Below are positions 54,005-63,767 of a DNA stretch of 64,000 bases, one piece after another. A program made the translations under genes and the position numbers. Within the stretch, counting starts at the first letter, position 1. Every line of letters begins with the position of its first letter. The notes beneath the pieces were generated by a model. That model was given only the letters and a program-made list of their open reading frames with translations, was not told the origin of the DNA and did no database searches. Source of the DNA: Pantoea sp. RIT-PI-b (GTDB taxonomy: Bacteria; Pseudomonadota; Gammaproteobacteria; Enterobacterales; Enterobacteriaceae); contig NZ_LGIS01000028.1 of assembly GCF_001187905.1 (NCBI RefSeq), positions 1-64,000 of the forward strand. Reading direction: 5' to 3'.

Positions 54005-54193
54005 CTATCGCACCACGTCTGAAGTGCTTTCCAGCTCAGCTATCAGGCTGAGGATAATGTCTTTACGCAGTACGCGATCCAGGTCTGACCAGAGACACGC
54101 GAACACTGCGCTGATAATTTCGGCCTCAGGTGCAAACAGCTCACTTCTCTCTCGGAGGATATGAGGGATTTCTTCTTCGGTATTTTGCTGCAT
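54005..54193 (-). pseudogene. YmgB/AriR-like protein, C-terminally truncated
   Basis: A 62-residue protein (MQQNTEEEIPHILRERSELFAPEAEIISAVFACLWSDLDRVLRKDIILSLIAELESTSDVVR). It matches YmgB up to IAELESTSD, then ends, losing the LDVLR..LEIVVG.T.DD part. GGAAGAG precedes the ATG. A small deletion after TSD seems the cause. It may be non-functional. Confidence 0.68.
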
Positions 54194-54312
54194 AATGCTC
54201 TTCCGGATGGGTAAAAAGACGCGAACGGAAGCCGGATGGCACCGGGCGCAACGTACGTGCGACAGCAGAGGACCGGCCTCACGCGGGGCAATCCGAAGTG
54301 GCTCAGGACACA

Positions 54313-55947
54313 TTATGATAATTCAGGGCTGGCGTACCGGCTGAAACCGTCCGGGCCAGCGATAATGACAACGTTGCGTCCTGCTCCTTTAGCCTCGTAA
54401 AGCGCCTCATCCGCGCGGCGCAGCAGCTCATCCCGGCTACCCTCACAGTCCCTCAGTGCCGCCACGCCCGTGGACACCGTCATGGTGCCCACGAACGGAA
54501 ATACAGTGGTGCTTACGGTCTCGCGGATCCGCTCCGCCGTCCGCGCCGCATCGTTCAGTTCCGTCGCCGGTAAAAGCAGGATGAATTCCTCGCCGCCAAA
54601 CCGGCTGACCACGTCCCCTGCACGGCATGCCTGACGCAGCAAGGCAGCGAGGCTTACCAGCACCGCGTCTCCGGCGTCATGCCCGTACCAGTCATTGATT
54701 TTCTTGAAGTAATCGATATCAATGGCAATCATGCACTGATCCTGAACGTCATTTATCTGGTCGGCCAGCACATTAAAACCGCGGCGGTTACAAAGCCCTG
54801 TCAACGGATCGGTCATGGCCTCATCGCTGAGCGCGGCCATGCGCCCTGCTACACCCTGCCGGTATTCCTGAACGGCTTCTTTCAGTCGGTCTGCTTCATA
54901 ATACCAGGCCTGCACCAAGGTAAGCGGTACGGGCTCTACGTCGCTGCCTCCATTACGTACCATGTCGGCGAGCCTCTCCAGCGGAGAAGCGATGCGTCCT
55001 GCCAGGAGGGCCATTGCGGCGGCCGTAATGGTAATGATTCCCAGCAAAAACCACAGTGCATTTTCTACCGTGTGCAGCAGGATGTGCCGGACCGTTTCCG
55101 ATGTACCGGTGATAAAGATGTTCCAGTCGGTGCGGTGCAAGCTCGCGTAGCCAGTGAGGAACTGCTGGCCGCCGCTTTCGGTGCTGAATCGCCCACTGTC
55201 GGTAGCGGCAAGCCGCTTAAGAAGCGCCGGGCTTAGCACCATTTGCTCACCTACGCGGGAAGCATCATGGCTGAAGACAATCAGGCCGTCATTGCTGACA
55301 ATGCTCACCGCCGCCCCTCTGGCATAAAAGTGCTGGCTGAGTATGTCGCTCAGCATGCTCTGCTTTTTAAGGTAAATGGTGCCACCTATGTATCCAAGAT
55401 AACTGCCGTCCGCCGCAAAAAGAGGCTGTGACAAAAACACCACGTAGTTGCCCGACGCCGAAGTAAACGGTGAAGAAATGAAAGGTTTCTGCGTGGCAAT
55501 AGCCTGCTGACTCGCGTCGGAGTGCAGTTTCAGGCCGACCAGACTCAGGCTTTCCGGCGAGGTGGCAGCAATAACCGCATCCCGGTTCACCACCACGACC
55601 GTATTAAAAAAACCGGACTGCAGCCGCAGACGCTCTGTCTCATCCCGCAGCAGTGCCGGGTCGGTCAGCCCCTTTATCTGCGTGGCGCTCCAGGCCAGCT
55701 CACGCTGCGCCGTAGCGAGGTAACGGTCGGTAGTGTCCGCGAGCTTGCGCGCATAGGCAATATTGCCTTCCAGCAGGCTGTCCTCAATGTTAGCCTTCTG
55801 AAAAAATAGCAGCGTACCCAGAAGCAGGCCTGAGGTAAGGACGACGCCCCCGATGGAAAGTGACATCAGAAGCGTGCGGAGGCGGAGTTTTTTCAGAAGC
55901 ATGGCGTTAAGGGCCCGGGTAAAGGTGTCATCAGATCTTACCTTCAT
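54313..55947 (-). CDS. Membrane diguanylate cyclase (dCache-HAMP-like-GGDEF)
   Basis: A 544-residue protein. TM1 about 28-52; periplasmic Cache-type sensor about 55-290 (SGNYVVFLSQPLFAADGSYLGYIGG); TM2 about 297-318; linker; GGDEF about 375-525. The active site SRFGGEEF is intact and preceded by RAGD, the RxxD inhibitory site, so product-inhibited cyclic-di-GMP synthesis is expected. The start is not firmly supported by a Shine-Dalgarno; an internal ATG at residue 16 is an alternative. The truncated ymgB lies downstream on the same strand, 119 bases away. Confidence 0.92.
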   Translation of the reverse strand: MKVRSDDTFTRALNAMLLKKLRLRTLLMSLSIGGVVLTSGLLLGTLLFFQKANIEDSLLEGNIAYARKLADTTDRYLATAQRELAWSATQIKGLTDPALLRDETERLRLQSGFFNTVVVVNRDAVIAATSPESLSLVGLKLHSDASQQAIATQKPFISSPFTSASGNYVVFLSQPLFAADGSYLGYIGGTIYLKKQSMLSDILSQHFYARGAAVSIVSNDGLIVFSHDASRVGEQMVLSPALLKRLAATDSGRFSTESGGQQFLTGYASLHRTDWNIFITGTSETVRHILLHTVENALWFLLGIITITAAAMALLAGRIASPLERLADMVRNGGSDVEPVPLTLVQAWYYEADRLKEAVQEYRQGVAGRMAALSDEAMTDPLTGLCNRRGFNVLADQINDVQDQCMIAIDIDYFKKINDWYGHDAGDAVLVSLAALLRQACRAGDVVSRFGGEEFILLLPATELNDAARTAERIRETVSTTVFPFVGTMTVSTGVAALRDCEGSRDELLRRADEALYEAKGAGRNVVIIAGPDGFSRYASPELS

Positions 55948-56752
55948 GAGACGCAGCCGAAGGGAAGAGCAGCGCGCAATAAATACATCACGCTGGGCGA
56001 TTGGGTCAGACCTCGCATTACCACTTTAGAGTACCTTTTCTCCCTTAACTCAATTTTGCATTATAACTCGCTGCTGTTATGAGATTTTTGTAGATTTAAT
56101 GCAGAAAAAAGATTATCAAAGAGTGGTATCGTCTCACCACGGTACAAATCAACGATTAGCCCGTTATAGCTTACGGGCATTTTTTTAGAACAATGGTTAA
56201 AAATCAATATCTTGTCAGAAATGCTTTTAAAAATGAGTTAACCTGACACTGTTGAATTAATAAACAAATCTGCTTTGCATGCATACATCTGGTGACTGGA
56301 AAGTAAGTACTTTTATACCACACGGATGTAAAATGCCTGTGACCAAAACTATTCCGGGCTCAAATGAGACGCAATTACGTCTGACAATCTTCTGCCAATC
56401 GTTTTGTCAAACGAATTACTTTCACAGCCTCACAAACCCGTGGGTTACGCATTTAACGAACAGGTTGCGTGAATAACGATTTGCCAGGCATTTTCATCTC
56501 ATAAAGAGTTCTGAATCAGTATTTATCTGTTAAAAGTATGTCAGTGAAACCAGCCAAAACAATTAAGTGCGCTGATAAAGTTCGCCTTGCTACCAGCAGT
56601 AACGTTTACGTTAAGTAGCAGGGCGCGTTAAGAAGTCGGGAGGGTCATCGTTGGTTTTCACGCAAAAGCAGAAGACAACCGACAAATTTATCGTAGAAGA
56701 TGATGAGATAATCAGAACTGTAAACGCCTTATAATGACCGGTGAAAAAACGA
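55948..56752. other. Intergenic region with an orphan terminator
   Basis: On the plus strand, a hairpin GTGGT / ACCAC (about 56123-56139) is followed by a terminator GCCCGT / ACGGGC with ATTTTTTT (56159-56187). There is no gene upstream on this strand, so a small RNA is possible. Frames at 56279-56476 are unsupported. Confidence 0.4.
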
Positions 56753-57655
56753 TCAGAGGTTTCTGTTTTCTGGCGCATAAATTATGCAGTTCCTGCCTGC
56801 TCTCTTAGCCCTGTAAAGGGCTTCATCAGCAGCTTTGATGGCAGAAGTAGGAGGCTCAGCTGACCGTTTGGAGGCAACACCAATACTGAGTGTAACCTGT
56901 ATACTGCCGTTACAAACATCCGTAAGAGAGGTTTTTATTTTTTTTATCGTATCTTCAGCAGACAACGTATCGAATACCACAATGACAAACTCTTCACCTC
57001 CGGAACGAGAAATAAAGACCTCCTCACTCGTGAAACCACCTAGAATTATGCCGGTTTTTCTCAAAACGTTATCTCCCATTTCATGACCATACGTGTCGTT
57101 TATTTTTTTAAAATGGTCAATATCCGCAATGCAGATAATCCCTTCCCTGCCTTCCATCTCTCTGAGCTTAGAATTAAGGTGTCGTCGGTTAGGAAGTCCT
57201 GTTAATTCATCAGTAAAGGACATACTTACAACAGACTCATAGCTATAGTTAACATATTTAATAAATTTGTTGAAAGAAAAAACGATCAGAAGGATGGCTG
57301 GCATATACAGAACGGCTGCAATCAATGAAGCCACATCTCTTTCCAGTAACGCTAACCCACCGGCCATAGATGCAAGTGATGAGTTAAGTAACAGGAATAG
57401 TCCGATTCTGAAAACGGCCAGATGTTCTTCCTCAGATTTAATATTAAATGATTTCCTGATAACCCATGTCATTATTGAGACGGTGCAGGTATTAATAAAA
57501 AAATAAAAGTTTAAACGCCCGGTATTCCCATAGACCAGATAAAGGGAAAAAAGCAGGCCGACCATAATGAAAACATAAACAATAATTGACCTGTAAAGTA
57601 AACCTTTAGGGGTTTCGGCTTCATGTATCAGTTTGCTTGAAATCTTAAAGTTCAT
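56753..57655 (-). CDS. Membrane diguanylate cyclase (GGDEF)
   Basis: A 300-residue protein. About five membrane helices occupy residues 20-130 (IIVYVFIMVGLLFSLYLVY and following). A GGDEF domain (about 140-295) has the intact signature RSGGEEFVIVV, DELTGLPNRRHL and IADIDHFKKINDTYGHEMGD. RxxD is absent. Start 57655 chosen because AGGAT stands 7 bases upstream and the helices begin soon after; the open frame to 57781 is unsupported. AT-rich compared with the other cyclic-di-GMP genes, suggesting a different origin. Confidence 0.88.
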   Translation of the reverse strand: MNFKISSKLIHEAETPKGLLYRSIIVYVFIMVGLLFSLYLVYGNTGRLNFYFFINTCTVSIMTWVIRKSFNIKSEEEHLAVFRIGLFLLLNSSLASMAGGLALLERDVASLIAAVLYMPAILLIVFSFNKFIKYVNYSYESVVSMSFTDELTGLPNRRHLNSKLREMEGREGIICIADIDHFKKINDTYGHEMGDNVLRKTGIILGGFTSEEVFISRSGGEEFVIVVFDTLSAEDTIKKIKTSLTDVCNGSIQVTLSIGVASKRSAEPPTSAIKAADEALYRAKRAGRNCIIYAPENRNL

Positions 57656-58368
57656 TACATTATCCTGATGTGATTCAGGCATTAAGGGTAACATGTGATT
57701 ATTTCTTTTGGTTATCATTTGTGCCTTTTCTGTATATAAAAATGGCACTGATAACATTCTTTTAGTAAATGAAAAAATCATGTTTATCGAGAGTTAATGG
57801 GTTGTTACAATCCATGCCGAGCAATCATATAATTTCAGCAGGTAACCGCCAGGTTTTCGCCCGGGAATGGTTTTAAAACTGGTAGTGATCGGTCATGCCA
57901 TTCACATAGTGGGCCCAGCGGCCATATTTTTAGTCTGAAAAAGTCAGATAACAGAATATTAGTTCTGACCAGGAATGATATTATCATATTAACACTAACG
58001 CATTAGGTCAAAGAAATAAAAAATCTCTACGCAGAATAATTCCACCATTTGAATATATTATTCCCGAGAGATTCATTTGCGCGTTAAATAAATTTTAAGT
58101 GCCGGACTGTTAATACCAAGCCCGCTTAGCTCTGTTTGCCCTGACTCGCCATGAATAGATATGTAAACGATGCAGTTTTCTTTCGCAAACGAAAATCTAA
58201 TTCAAAAAACCTTATGCTTTAAACATTTTTTCACTAAAAATTGGCACTAATATAGCTGGGCCGATATAATGAAACTGTAAGGAAACTATAGCTACTTAGG
58301 AATTATCATATGCGGTTATATTGTTGAGTGGCATAACCTGAAAAAACACCCTAACACAGGAGATATAT
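57656..58368. other. Intergenic region
   Basis: No supported gene between the GGDEF gene and the next plus-strand pair. AT-rich. Presumably holds both divergent promoters. Confidence 0.4.
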
Positions 58369-58680
58369 GTGAATGAAATCAGCATACATTTTTTTGCAGT
58401 CGGCATCAGGAAGCTAGCAGCTGAGCATCAGGCTGGCAAAACCTGTGCTGTAGCGAAAAAGGAGGTTGACCAGCTCATTCAGTCCATGCGTGACATCATG
58501 GGGCCTGATAAAGCTTACCAGGCAAAAAAGTGGTCACAACTACTTGACGAACTTGAGCTGTATAACAACAGCAGAGCCGACCCCAGATGGGAAACTATAA
58601 TTTCTCACGCCAGAAACAGAATTAAAACGCGCAAAAGGACAGCCACTTTCTCCCGGAAGCGGTTCCGAATAGAAAAATAG
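58369..58680 (+). CDS. Hypothetical helical protein, paralogue of 26937-27272
   Basis: A 103-residue basic protein: MNEISIHFFAVGIRKLAAEHQAGKTCAVAKKEVDQLIQSMRDIMGPDKAYQAKKWSQLLDELELY, then ISHARNRIKTRKR. GTG start with AGGAG about 7 bases upstream. Followed 111 bases later by a FumD-like gene on the same strand. Function unknown. Confidence 0.65.
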   Translation: MNEISIHFFAVGIRKLAAEHQAGKTCAVAKKEVDQLIQSMRDIMGPDKAYQAKKWSQLLDELELYNNSRADPRWETIISHARNRIKTRKRTATFSRKRFRIEK

Positions 58681-58791
58681 CGGTGCTGAAATGGCCTGGA
58701 TGATTTCTTTGCAGTTGCTAAATCGTTTTTGTTATGGCTTATAAGAATACTATTTTAGCGGCATTTTATGAATGATATAAAGGTGGATGTT

Positions 58792-58989
58792 ATGAACGCG
58801 AATGAACTCTACAATGAAATGTGCCGTGTGGTAGGTGATATGGTTTTTACGCTTCATGATTCAGGCATTGAGTCAAAACAAATGGTTATTGCGGACGCCC
58901 TGAGAACAGTCCTGGCTTACAAAAATGTTGACCGCACGGAGCTAATGGTCAGGGCAATTGAATGCTCGGTAAGAACGCTAGATAGATAG
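58792..58989 (+). CDS. FumD-like small protein (DUF2767)
   Basis: A 65-residue protein with MNANELYNEMCRVVGDMVFTLHDSGIESKQMVIADALRTVLAYK. Closely related to 39769-39975 and to E. coli FumD. ATG 58792 chosen: AAGGTGG lies 5-11 bases upstream, while the in-frame ATG at 58768 lacks one. The annotated fumarase role of the family is doubtful for so small a protein. Confidence 0.75.
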   Translation: MNANELYNEMCRVVGDMVFTLHDSGIESKQMVIADALRTVLAYKNVDRTELMVRAIECSVRTLDR

Positions 58990-59169
58990 TAAGATAGCTG
59001 ATTCTGGGGGCTTTTTGGCACATTTATCGCAGGCTGTTTATGCAGATGAGTAAGTTATACATTTGTTAACCGGGATGGTAACGACCCGCTGTAGATCCGT
59101 AAACTTTATTTCATCTGCGCTCTTAGCTTTTGCATTTAGTATATCAACGTATAATTAATACCGATGCAT

Positions 59170-59802
59170 TCATGCATAGCCATATAAGTTAATCCTTCCG
59201 GAAAGATATTCACCTAAATAGACCTCACTGATTTTGTTAAAACCCTGCTCGGCGATTTTTTCTTCCAGCCATGCTCTGTCCTTATTGATAATTTCAAGCA
59301 AGTCGTCGTTTGCTAAACCGTCCACTATAATAGGATAACGGATGTTTTCATCTCCGCTCTGGATAATAGTCAACTGCCCATTCTGTTCGAGAACTACACG
59401 TTTGAGTTGTTCAACTTCATAAACCCCGTTAGATCTTAACTTAAACATTAACTCATTAGCAGAAACTCCATTTCGTAAACATTCTCTGACATTTACCGTC
59501 CCGTTATGCACCAGAGTAATAGGCTTGCCATCAATTATTTTTTTTACTAACCTATTGTTCTCTTTTGAAAACTTGAGAACAAATACAAGTAATGTCCATA
59601 TTATTAATACCAGTACAAACTGAAGGACTGATATCGTTTCATTATAAATTACACCACCGATAATGCCGCCTAACACGTAATTCTGAACCTGGTCCATGGC
59701 TGACGATGGAGCAAGATTGCCTTTTCCCATAAGATTTATCTGGACAATCAAGCACAAAATACCAAGTCCAAGTTTTATAATAATAGGCATATATAATATC
59801 AT
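59170..59802 (-). CDS. DUF421/YetF-type membrane protein
   Basis: A 210-residue protein with three N-terminal membrane helices (about 4-22, 37-52, 57-74) and a cytoplasmic DUF421 domain (KPITLVHNGTVNVRECLRNGVSANELMFKLRSNGVYEVEQLKRVVLEQNGQLTII). Typical of Bacillus/Lactobacillus YetF-like proteins. Forms a tight pair with the DUF3290 gene 8 bases upstream. Role unknown, linked in some species to envelope stress or sporulation. GAGAGATAAG precedes the ATG. Confidence 0.85.
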   Translation of the reverse strand: MILYMPIIIKLGLGILCLIVQINLMGKGNLAPSSAMDQVQNYVLGGIIGGVIYNETISVLQFVLVLIIWTLLVFVLKFSKENNRLVKKIIDGKPITLVHNGTVNVRECLRNGVSANELMFKLRSNGVYEVEQLKRVVLEQNGQLTIIQSGDENIRYPIIVDGLANDDLLEIINKDRAWLEEKIAEQGFNKISEVYLGEYLSGRINLYGYA

Positions 59803-59810
59803 TGTCTTAC

Positions 59811-60257
59811 TTATCTCTCTAAAATGTTTACGTTTGCAGTGGTTAACCAGACCTGTACTAAATAGTAACTACTTTGATCGGCGCTTAAACTTACGCGAAA
59901 ATAATTATTGTGAACTTTAATAATTATACCATCTGACAGCTGCACTGAGTTTGAAAAAACAGAGTTTATGCTTACGTTCTTGTCTTTCGATAAAGTTTTT
60001 ACAAAGTTCACCATTTGCGATGATTGCGAATGTTTGTTCTGGCTGTTTGTGTAATCGGAGTACTGCAATCCTGAAATGAACAGAAGAAACAGGAAAGTAA
60101 TAATGGTTAAGTCCCGATACTTTGTCTGTAGCCGATGTCGCATATACAGACTAAAAACAACAATCAATACAGTCAATGCACTGAAAATCACAATATATTT
60201 AAAAAAATCGTTCAGGTTTGACTGCGCCTGCAGATATTCAATGCCATAAAACTTCAT
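59811..60257 (-). CDS. DUF3290-family protein
   Basis: A 148-residue protein with two membrane helices (about 20-38 and 51-65), followed by an extracytoplasmic domain (SVFSNSVQLSDGIIIKVHNNYFRVSLSADQSSYYLVQVWL). DUF3290 and DUF421 genes travel together mainly in Firmicutes. The pair here is AT-rich, suggesting transfer. First gene of the two-gene unit. Confidence 0.82.
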   Translation of the reverse strand: MKFYGIEYLQAQSNLNDFFKYIVIFSALTVLIVVFSLYMRHRLQTKYRDLTIITFLFLLFISGLQYSDYTNSQNKHSQSSQMVNFVKTLSKDKNVSINSVFSNSVQLSDGIIIKVHNNYFRVSLSADQSSYYLVQVWLTTANVNILER

Positions 60258-60338
60258 TCTGACTGCATTCCTTATTATTTAATATCCCGTTCATCATAAC
60301 ATGGTGTTTTTTTTTGAAAAATGGGCCGTGATAATAAT

Positions 60339-60617
60339 TTAATGATATCGTCTTAGTTTCTTCATGGTTGTGGTAATTGCTGTGAGTACATTACAGCTTC
60401 TCAACATACATAATGACTTTACATGAAGGTGATTAGTTACCATACTCCATTTGATATGTTTTTTCGTATGTAAAAAATATGTTAAATGATGATGGTTTAT
60501 TCTGAATAATGACCTGATTTCAGTTAGTCCTGTACGGTCCGGCGTATGGAAAACATGACGGCTAATTGTTTCCAGTAATTTTCCTTCCTTAACAGTATTT
60601 TCCGTTGACTTGCTCAT
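60339..60617 (-). CDS. Hypothetical basic protein (92 aa)
   Basis: MSKSTENTVKEGKLLETISRHVFHTPDRTGLTEIRSLFRINHHHLTYFLHTKKHIKWS, rich in His and Lys. GGTGA lies about 9 bases before the ATG. Family not recognised; might be a small DNA-binding protein of the plasmid backbone, but that is a guess. Confidence 0.4.
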   Translation of the reverse strand: MSKSTENTVKEGKLLETISRHVFHTPDRTGLTEIRSLFRINHHHLTYFLHTKKHIKWSMVTNHLHVKSLCMLRSCNVLTAITTTMKKLRRYH

Positions 60618-61289
60618 GTCAAGTTCACCATTTTCGCATGTCAGACTGGTGAAAAATTCACCTTCCCGTGCAAACTATATATTGTGTTCTTTGGGTAGTA
60701 ATCACCACCACAATTTTTTTCGTGCCGTTAACGGCATTGCAGGCAGAGATTAAAACGTTTCTAAGAAATATTCTGCGCTGAATGAAACTGACTAAAAGTC
60801 CTTGGATCTGATGAGGAATACTTTCTTTTACCCAGCAGCTTACTTGCATGGGCTGTCCGGAAAAAATTTTCCGTTCGTCTCGCCTCATTTAATCAAGGCT
60901 ATGCGATCCTCCCTCACGGCGGCGGCTAAGTGACTTTGAGAACTTACCTGGTACGTCATCCGGACATTCTACTGTCCATCAAACTTTCCCGTTTTGCTAA
61001 CCTGTATGACCACAAAGTTCAGTTTCGACCTTTATACATTTCTTACCAGGCATTCAGCCTGGAGTGCCTGGTACGCCCCCTGCCCCGCCCTTTCTGCGCG
61101 CTTTCCCTCTGCGTCAGTGGCTTACGCGGCGATCGGGGCCCGGGAGGCGCGCGGGCGCCCCGCTGTTTAATTCGCGCCGCCCAGGTTATTCTCCGTATAC
61201 GGGAAAAAAGCCGGAAAACCGATCCAAAGAGGATCCGCAGAGGAAAGATTTAATCTTCTTGACTTGTCCCCACCGAACTAACCACCGTA
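60618..61289. other. Intergenic region, GC-rich in its right half
   Basis: Short open frames only. The right half (61060-61190) is unusually GC-rich and has no recognisable coding content. Confidence 0.35.
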
Positions 61290-61392
61290 TCACCCCAGGA
61301 CCCGGATGCTGGACTGGCTCAGTGAAAAGTATGACGTTCTCTTCGTGGTCAGCGCAGGAAATATGGCCCACGATTTGCGCCGCCGGCCATGA
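61290..61392 (+). pseudogene. Subtilase-like fragment
   Basis: The frame through PRTRMLDWLSEKYDVLFVVSAGNMAHD has the S8 (subtilisin-type) oxyanion-Asn motif LFVVSAGN, a strong mark of this protease family. It stops at TGA 61392 after entering unrelated sequence. Only about 30 codons survive, immediately joined to a panB-like tail in another frame. Confidence 0.5.
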
Positions 61393-61474
61393 CAGCATTC
61401 AGCATGCTATTCAGAGCTATGTTGCTGCGGTTAAAACCAAAACGTTTCCTGCTGCTGAGCATTGTTACGCTTAA
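61385..61474 (+). pseudogene. PanB C-terminal fragment
   Basis: GHDSIQHAIQSYVAAVKTKTFPAAEHCYA followed by TAA matches the end of the intact PanB at 22301 ([30 protein letters not shown]) at about 18 of 29 residues. The rest of panB is missing. The divergence shows that it derives from a different panB lineage, not from a recent local copy. Confidence 0.72.
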
Positions 61475-61758
61475 TGAGCACGATGGTGCTGAATAAAAAT
61501 AACCGTTGAGGACGACGCTCAAATGACTTATTGAGCCAATTCTCATTTTTTGTTCAATCTGTTCTCATTGTTCTTGACAGTGTTTGATAAGGATCTTTGT
61601 GAGAGAAAGCCTGAACGAGGTTCAAGCAAAGTGACACTGTTACCCTCTATACAAATTCACTAGCTGCTCATCAAAATCGCTGTTGATAGTTAATGTTGAA
61701 TGGACCGCGTTTTTAATGGTCATGTGAACATGTTCCTTCTGTGAGGACTAATGAGCCT

Positions 61759-62226
61759 TAACCGCTGTAGTGAGTAGCTGGATCTTAAATCTATGATGAC
61801 TGCTGTAGCGAGTAGAGGTGGTGACCGCTGTAAAGAGTATCAGTAGAGTATAAAGACTCGACCCTAAATATTTGGCTGTACGTTAACGGTTAGAGCCTAA
61901 CGGGAACACAAACGGTTAGTGATTACTAACATAAATTGTAGCAAGGGCTGTAAGGTTAGTGATCACCAGGGCGCTCAGTAAAACGTTAACCTTATGCCGT
62001 TATGTCTACTCGCTACAGCAGTCATGCTTAACCAGACATTTATCGGTGCTTTCTCTCTACAGAGGTTAGTGTGTATGGGAGATAAAAGACCGCTATAGAG
62101 AGATGAATTTAGTTCCAATTCACGATTATTAGATTAAATGACCGCTGTGGTGAGAGTGATGACAGACACAACTATGCCGCAGGTTATGACCACTATAGCG
62201 AGTAGGCTTCTCACTACAGCAGTCAC
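61759..62226. repeat. Iterons, left cluster (both orientations)
   Basis: At least eight copies of a roughly 18-bp word related to ACTCGCTACAGCAGTCA (reverse TGACTGCTGTAGCGAGT): about 61759, 61798, 61822, 62005, 62086, 62139, 62186 and 62209. In RepFIB-type replicons such iterons bind the initiator and set copy number. The dyad GTTAGT-GATT-ACTAAC near 61923 lies among them. Confidence 0.8.
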
Positions 62227-62288
62227 AGTTATTTAGAATATAAAAAAGGCACCCGTAGTTGAGTGCCCTCTTCTGTCAGTTTTCGACG

Positions 62289-63362
62289 TCAGTTCTTCTT
62301 ACTCTTCCTGATGGTTTCCAGCATAGCCAGCTCTTCTTCTGACAACATGACCATCTTACCGGCAGCTTCCTTCTTAGCTTTAGGAGTGGCTCTCTGCTTC
62401 ACTGGCTTCTTAGCCGGAGCAATTTCAACGTCACTCTCTAGTTCATCGTCTTCAAGTTCCGGAAGACTGATTGGGATGTTTGCAGGCCTTAGCTTCGGTT
62501 GCCGATAGTGGATCGAGAAGTAGATCGTCGAACCTCGTTTGAACTCTGTGTAATCGAGATACCCAATCTCTTTCAACTGCTCCATCGCCCTTCTAACGGT
62601 GGCATATTGGGTATTGGGTCGTGAGGTCAAATTTAAGCGCGCCTGAAGGCGCTGCATGGACACCGGAGCAGGATCCGGAGGTAAACTCTCAATGAAGGTG
62701 TAAAGCGCCTGAGCGGACTCTTTACGCGCTAATTCGTTGATGGCGCGTAACTGAAGCAAGACTTTACGATCAAACTGATAGAGTTCGAAGATTTTAGGAT
62801 CAGCCTGTAATGTCACGGTGTCATTTTTTACACTGTATTTAGCTGACTGAACCAGATGCGTGACGTAATACTCACCCTCTTTGTTAGCAAAATGGATGGT
62901 ATTAGTCGCAATACGCGTCAGAGAGGCCTCCAGACGCGTTCTAAGCTTCGCAGACGAGCGCAATGAGGGAATGCCACAGAGTTTGGCGAAATCAACAAAG
63001 GGGAGCGTTACGCTGTCTCCCAGCACTTTGTATTTTGCAAAGGCATGAATTATCCCGACCCATGCTTTAAAGTCGTTATCCATATCAAGGCGTGCACCAG
63101 TGATCTTGATATTTTCATAACCTTCAGCCTTAACGATCGAGAGTTGTTTAAGCTCATCAGTTACGTCCATTGAGGACATCTGATTCTTACGACCATTAGC
63201 AGTGGATTTCAGTGTTGGGACAAATAGACCAAGCCTCATCAACGCTACTGGCTGAACAGTATTGTTACTGTTGGGCGTTAGGTGAATAACTTCACCCGTT
63301 CGTTTATCCGTTTCACTGAATGCTTCAGCTATCAGGTTGATTTCTTGTTCTTTTTTCGGCAT
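62289..63362 (-). CDS. repA: RepFIB-type plasmid replication initiator
   Basis: A 357-residue initiator of the RepB/RepFIB family: [15 protein letters not shown] near the N-terminus, first winged helix about 60-200 ([26 protein letters not shown]), second about 210-300 ([53 protein letters not shown]). Basic, Lys/Ala-rich tail. It binds the flanking iterons to open the origin with host DnaA. Neighbouring partition genes are not in the window. This supports the reading of the whole window as a large low-copy plasmid. Confidence 0.95.
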   Translation of the reverse strand: MPKKEQEINLIAEAFSETDKRTGEVIHLTPNSNNTVQPVALMRLGLFVPTLKSTANGRKNQMSSMDVTDELKQLSIVKAEGYENIKITGARLDMDNDFKAWVGIIHAFAKYKVLGDSVTLPFVDFAKLCGIPSLRSSAKLRTRLEASLTRIATNTIHFANKEGEYYVTHLVQSAKYSVKNDTVTLQADPKIFELYQFDRKVLLQLRAINELARKESAQALYTFIESLPPDPAPVSMQRLQARLNLTSRPNTQYATVRRAMEQLKEIGYLDYTEFKRGSTIYFSIHYRQPKLRPANIPISLPELEDDELESDVEIAPAKKPVKQRATPKAKKEAAGKMVMLSEEELAMLETIRKSKKN

Positions 63363-63397
63363 TTGAAAATCCGTGATATGAACAAGCGATAATCGCC

Positions 63398-63502
63398 GTT
63401 ACTCGTTACAGTGGATACTAGCACTCACTACAGCGGTTATTCTACTCACTATAGCGGTTTAATTACTCTCTACAGCGGTCTTACTACTCGCTACAGCAGT
63501 CA
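63398..63502 (+). repeat. Iterons, right cluster 1
   Basis: Five tandem copies (about 63398, 63420, 63441, 63462, 63483) of ACTCGCTACAGCAGT-like units at about 21-bp spacing, directly upstream of repA. Likely initiator-binding and autoregulatory sites. Confidence 0.85.
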
Positions 63503-63539
63503 ACGATCCTTTGTAAACCCACGTATATCAAGGCTTGAG

Positions 63540-63600
63540 CGTGATCTGGGATCTATTAGGAACATATAGGGTCTTATTAAGATCTGTTATTGGATCTAGT
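63540..63600. other. GATC-rich AT block 1
   Basis: Four GATC sites in AT-rich DNA, with the words GGGATCTATTAGGA, AAGATCTGTTATTGG and GGATCT. They resemble the 13-mer, Dam-methylated unwinding regions of enteric origins. Confidence 0.55.
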
Positions 63601-63767
63601 CAGTTGATAACTTTAAAACCAATAAACTGCCCATTTTGCGTGCTGTTTTCGGTGCATAACTATTTAAAACTAAGTGTCCATAAAACGTAGTGGCTTGACC
63701 GAAACTATGAGCAGTAGGTGTTTGACCATAATTTCAACTAACTGGCTTATTAACAAGCAAACCATCT

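Noticed and set aside
60930-61253. 107-codon plus-strand frame in the GC-rich patch
   Set aside because: Low-complexity, Arg/Pro/Gly-rich composition and no start signals.
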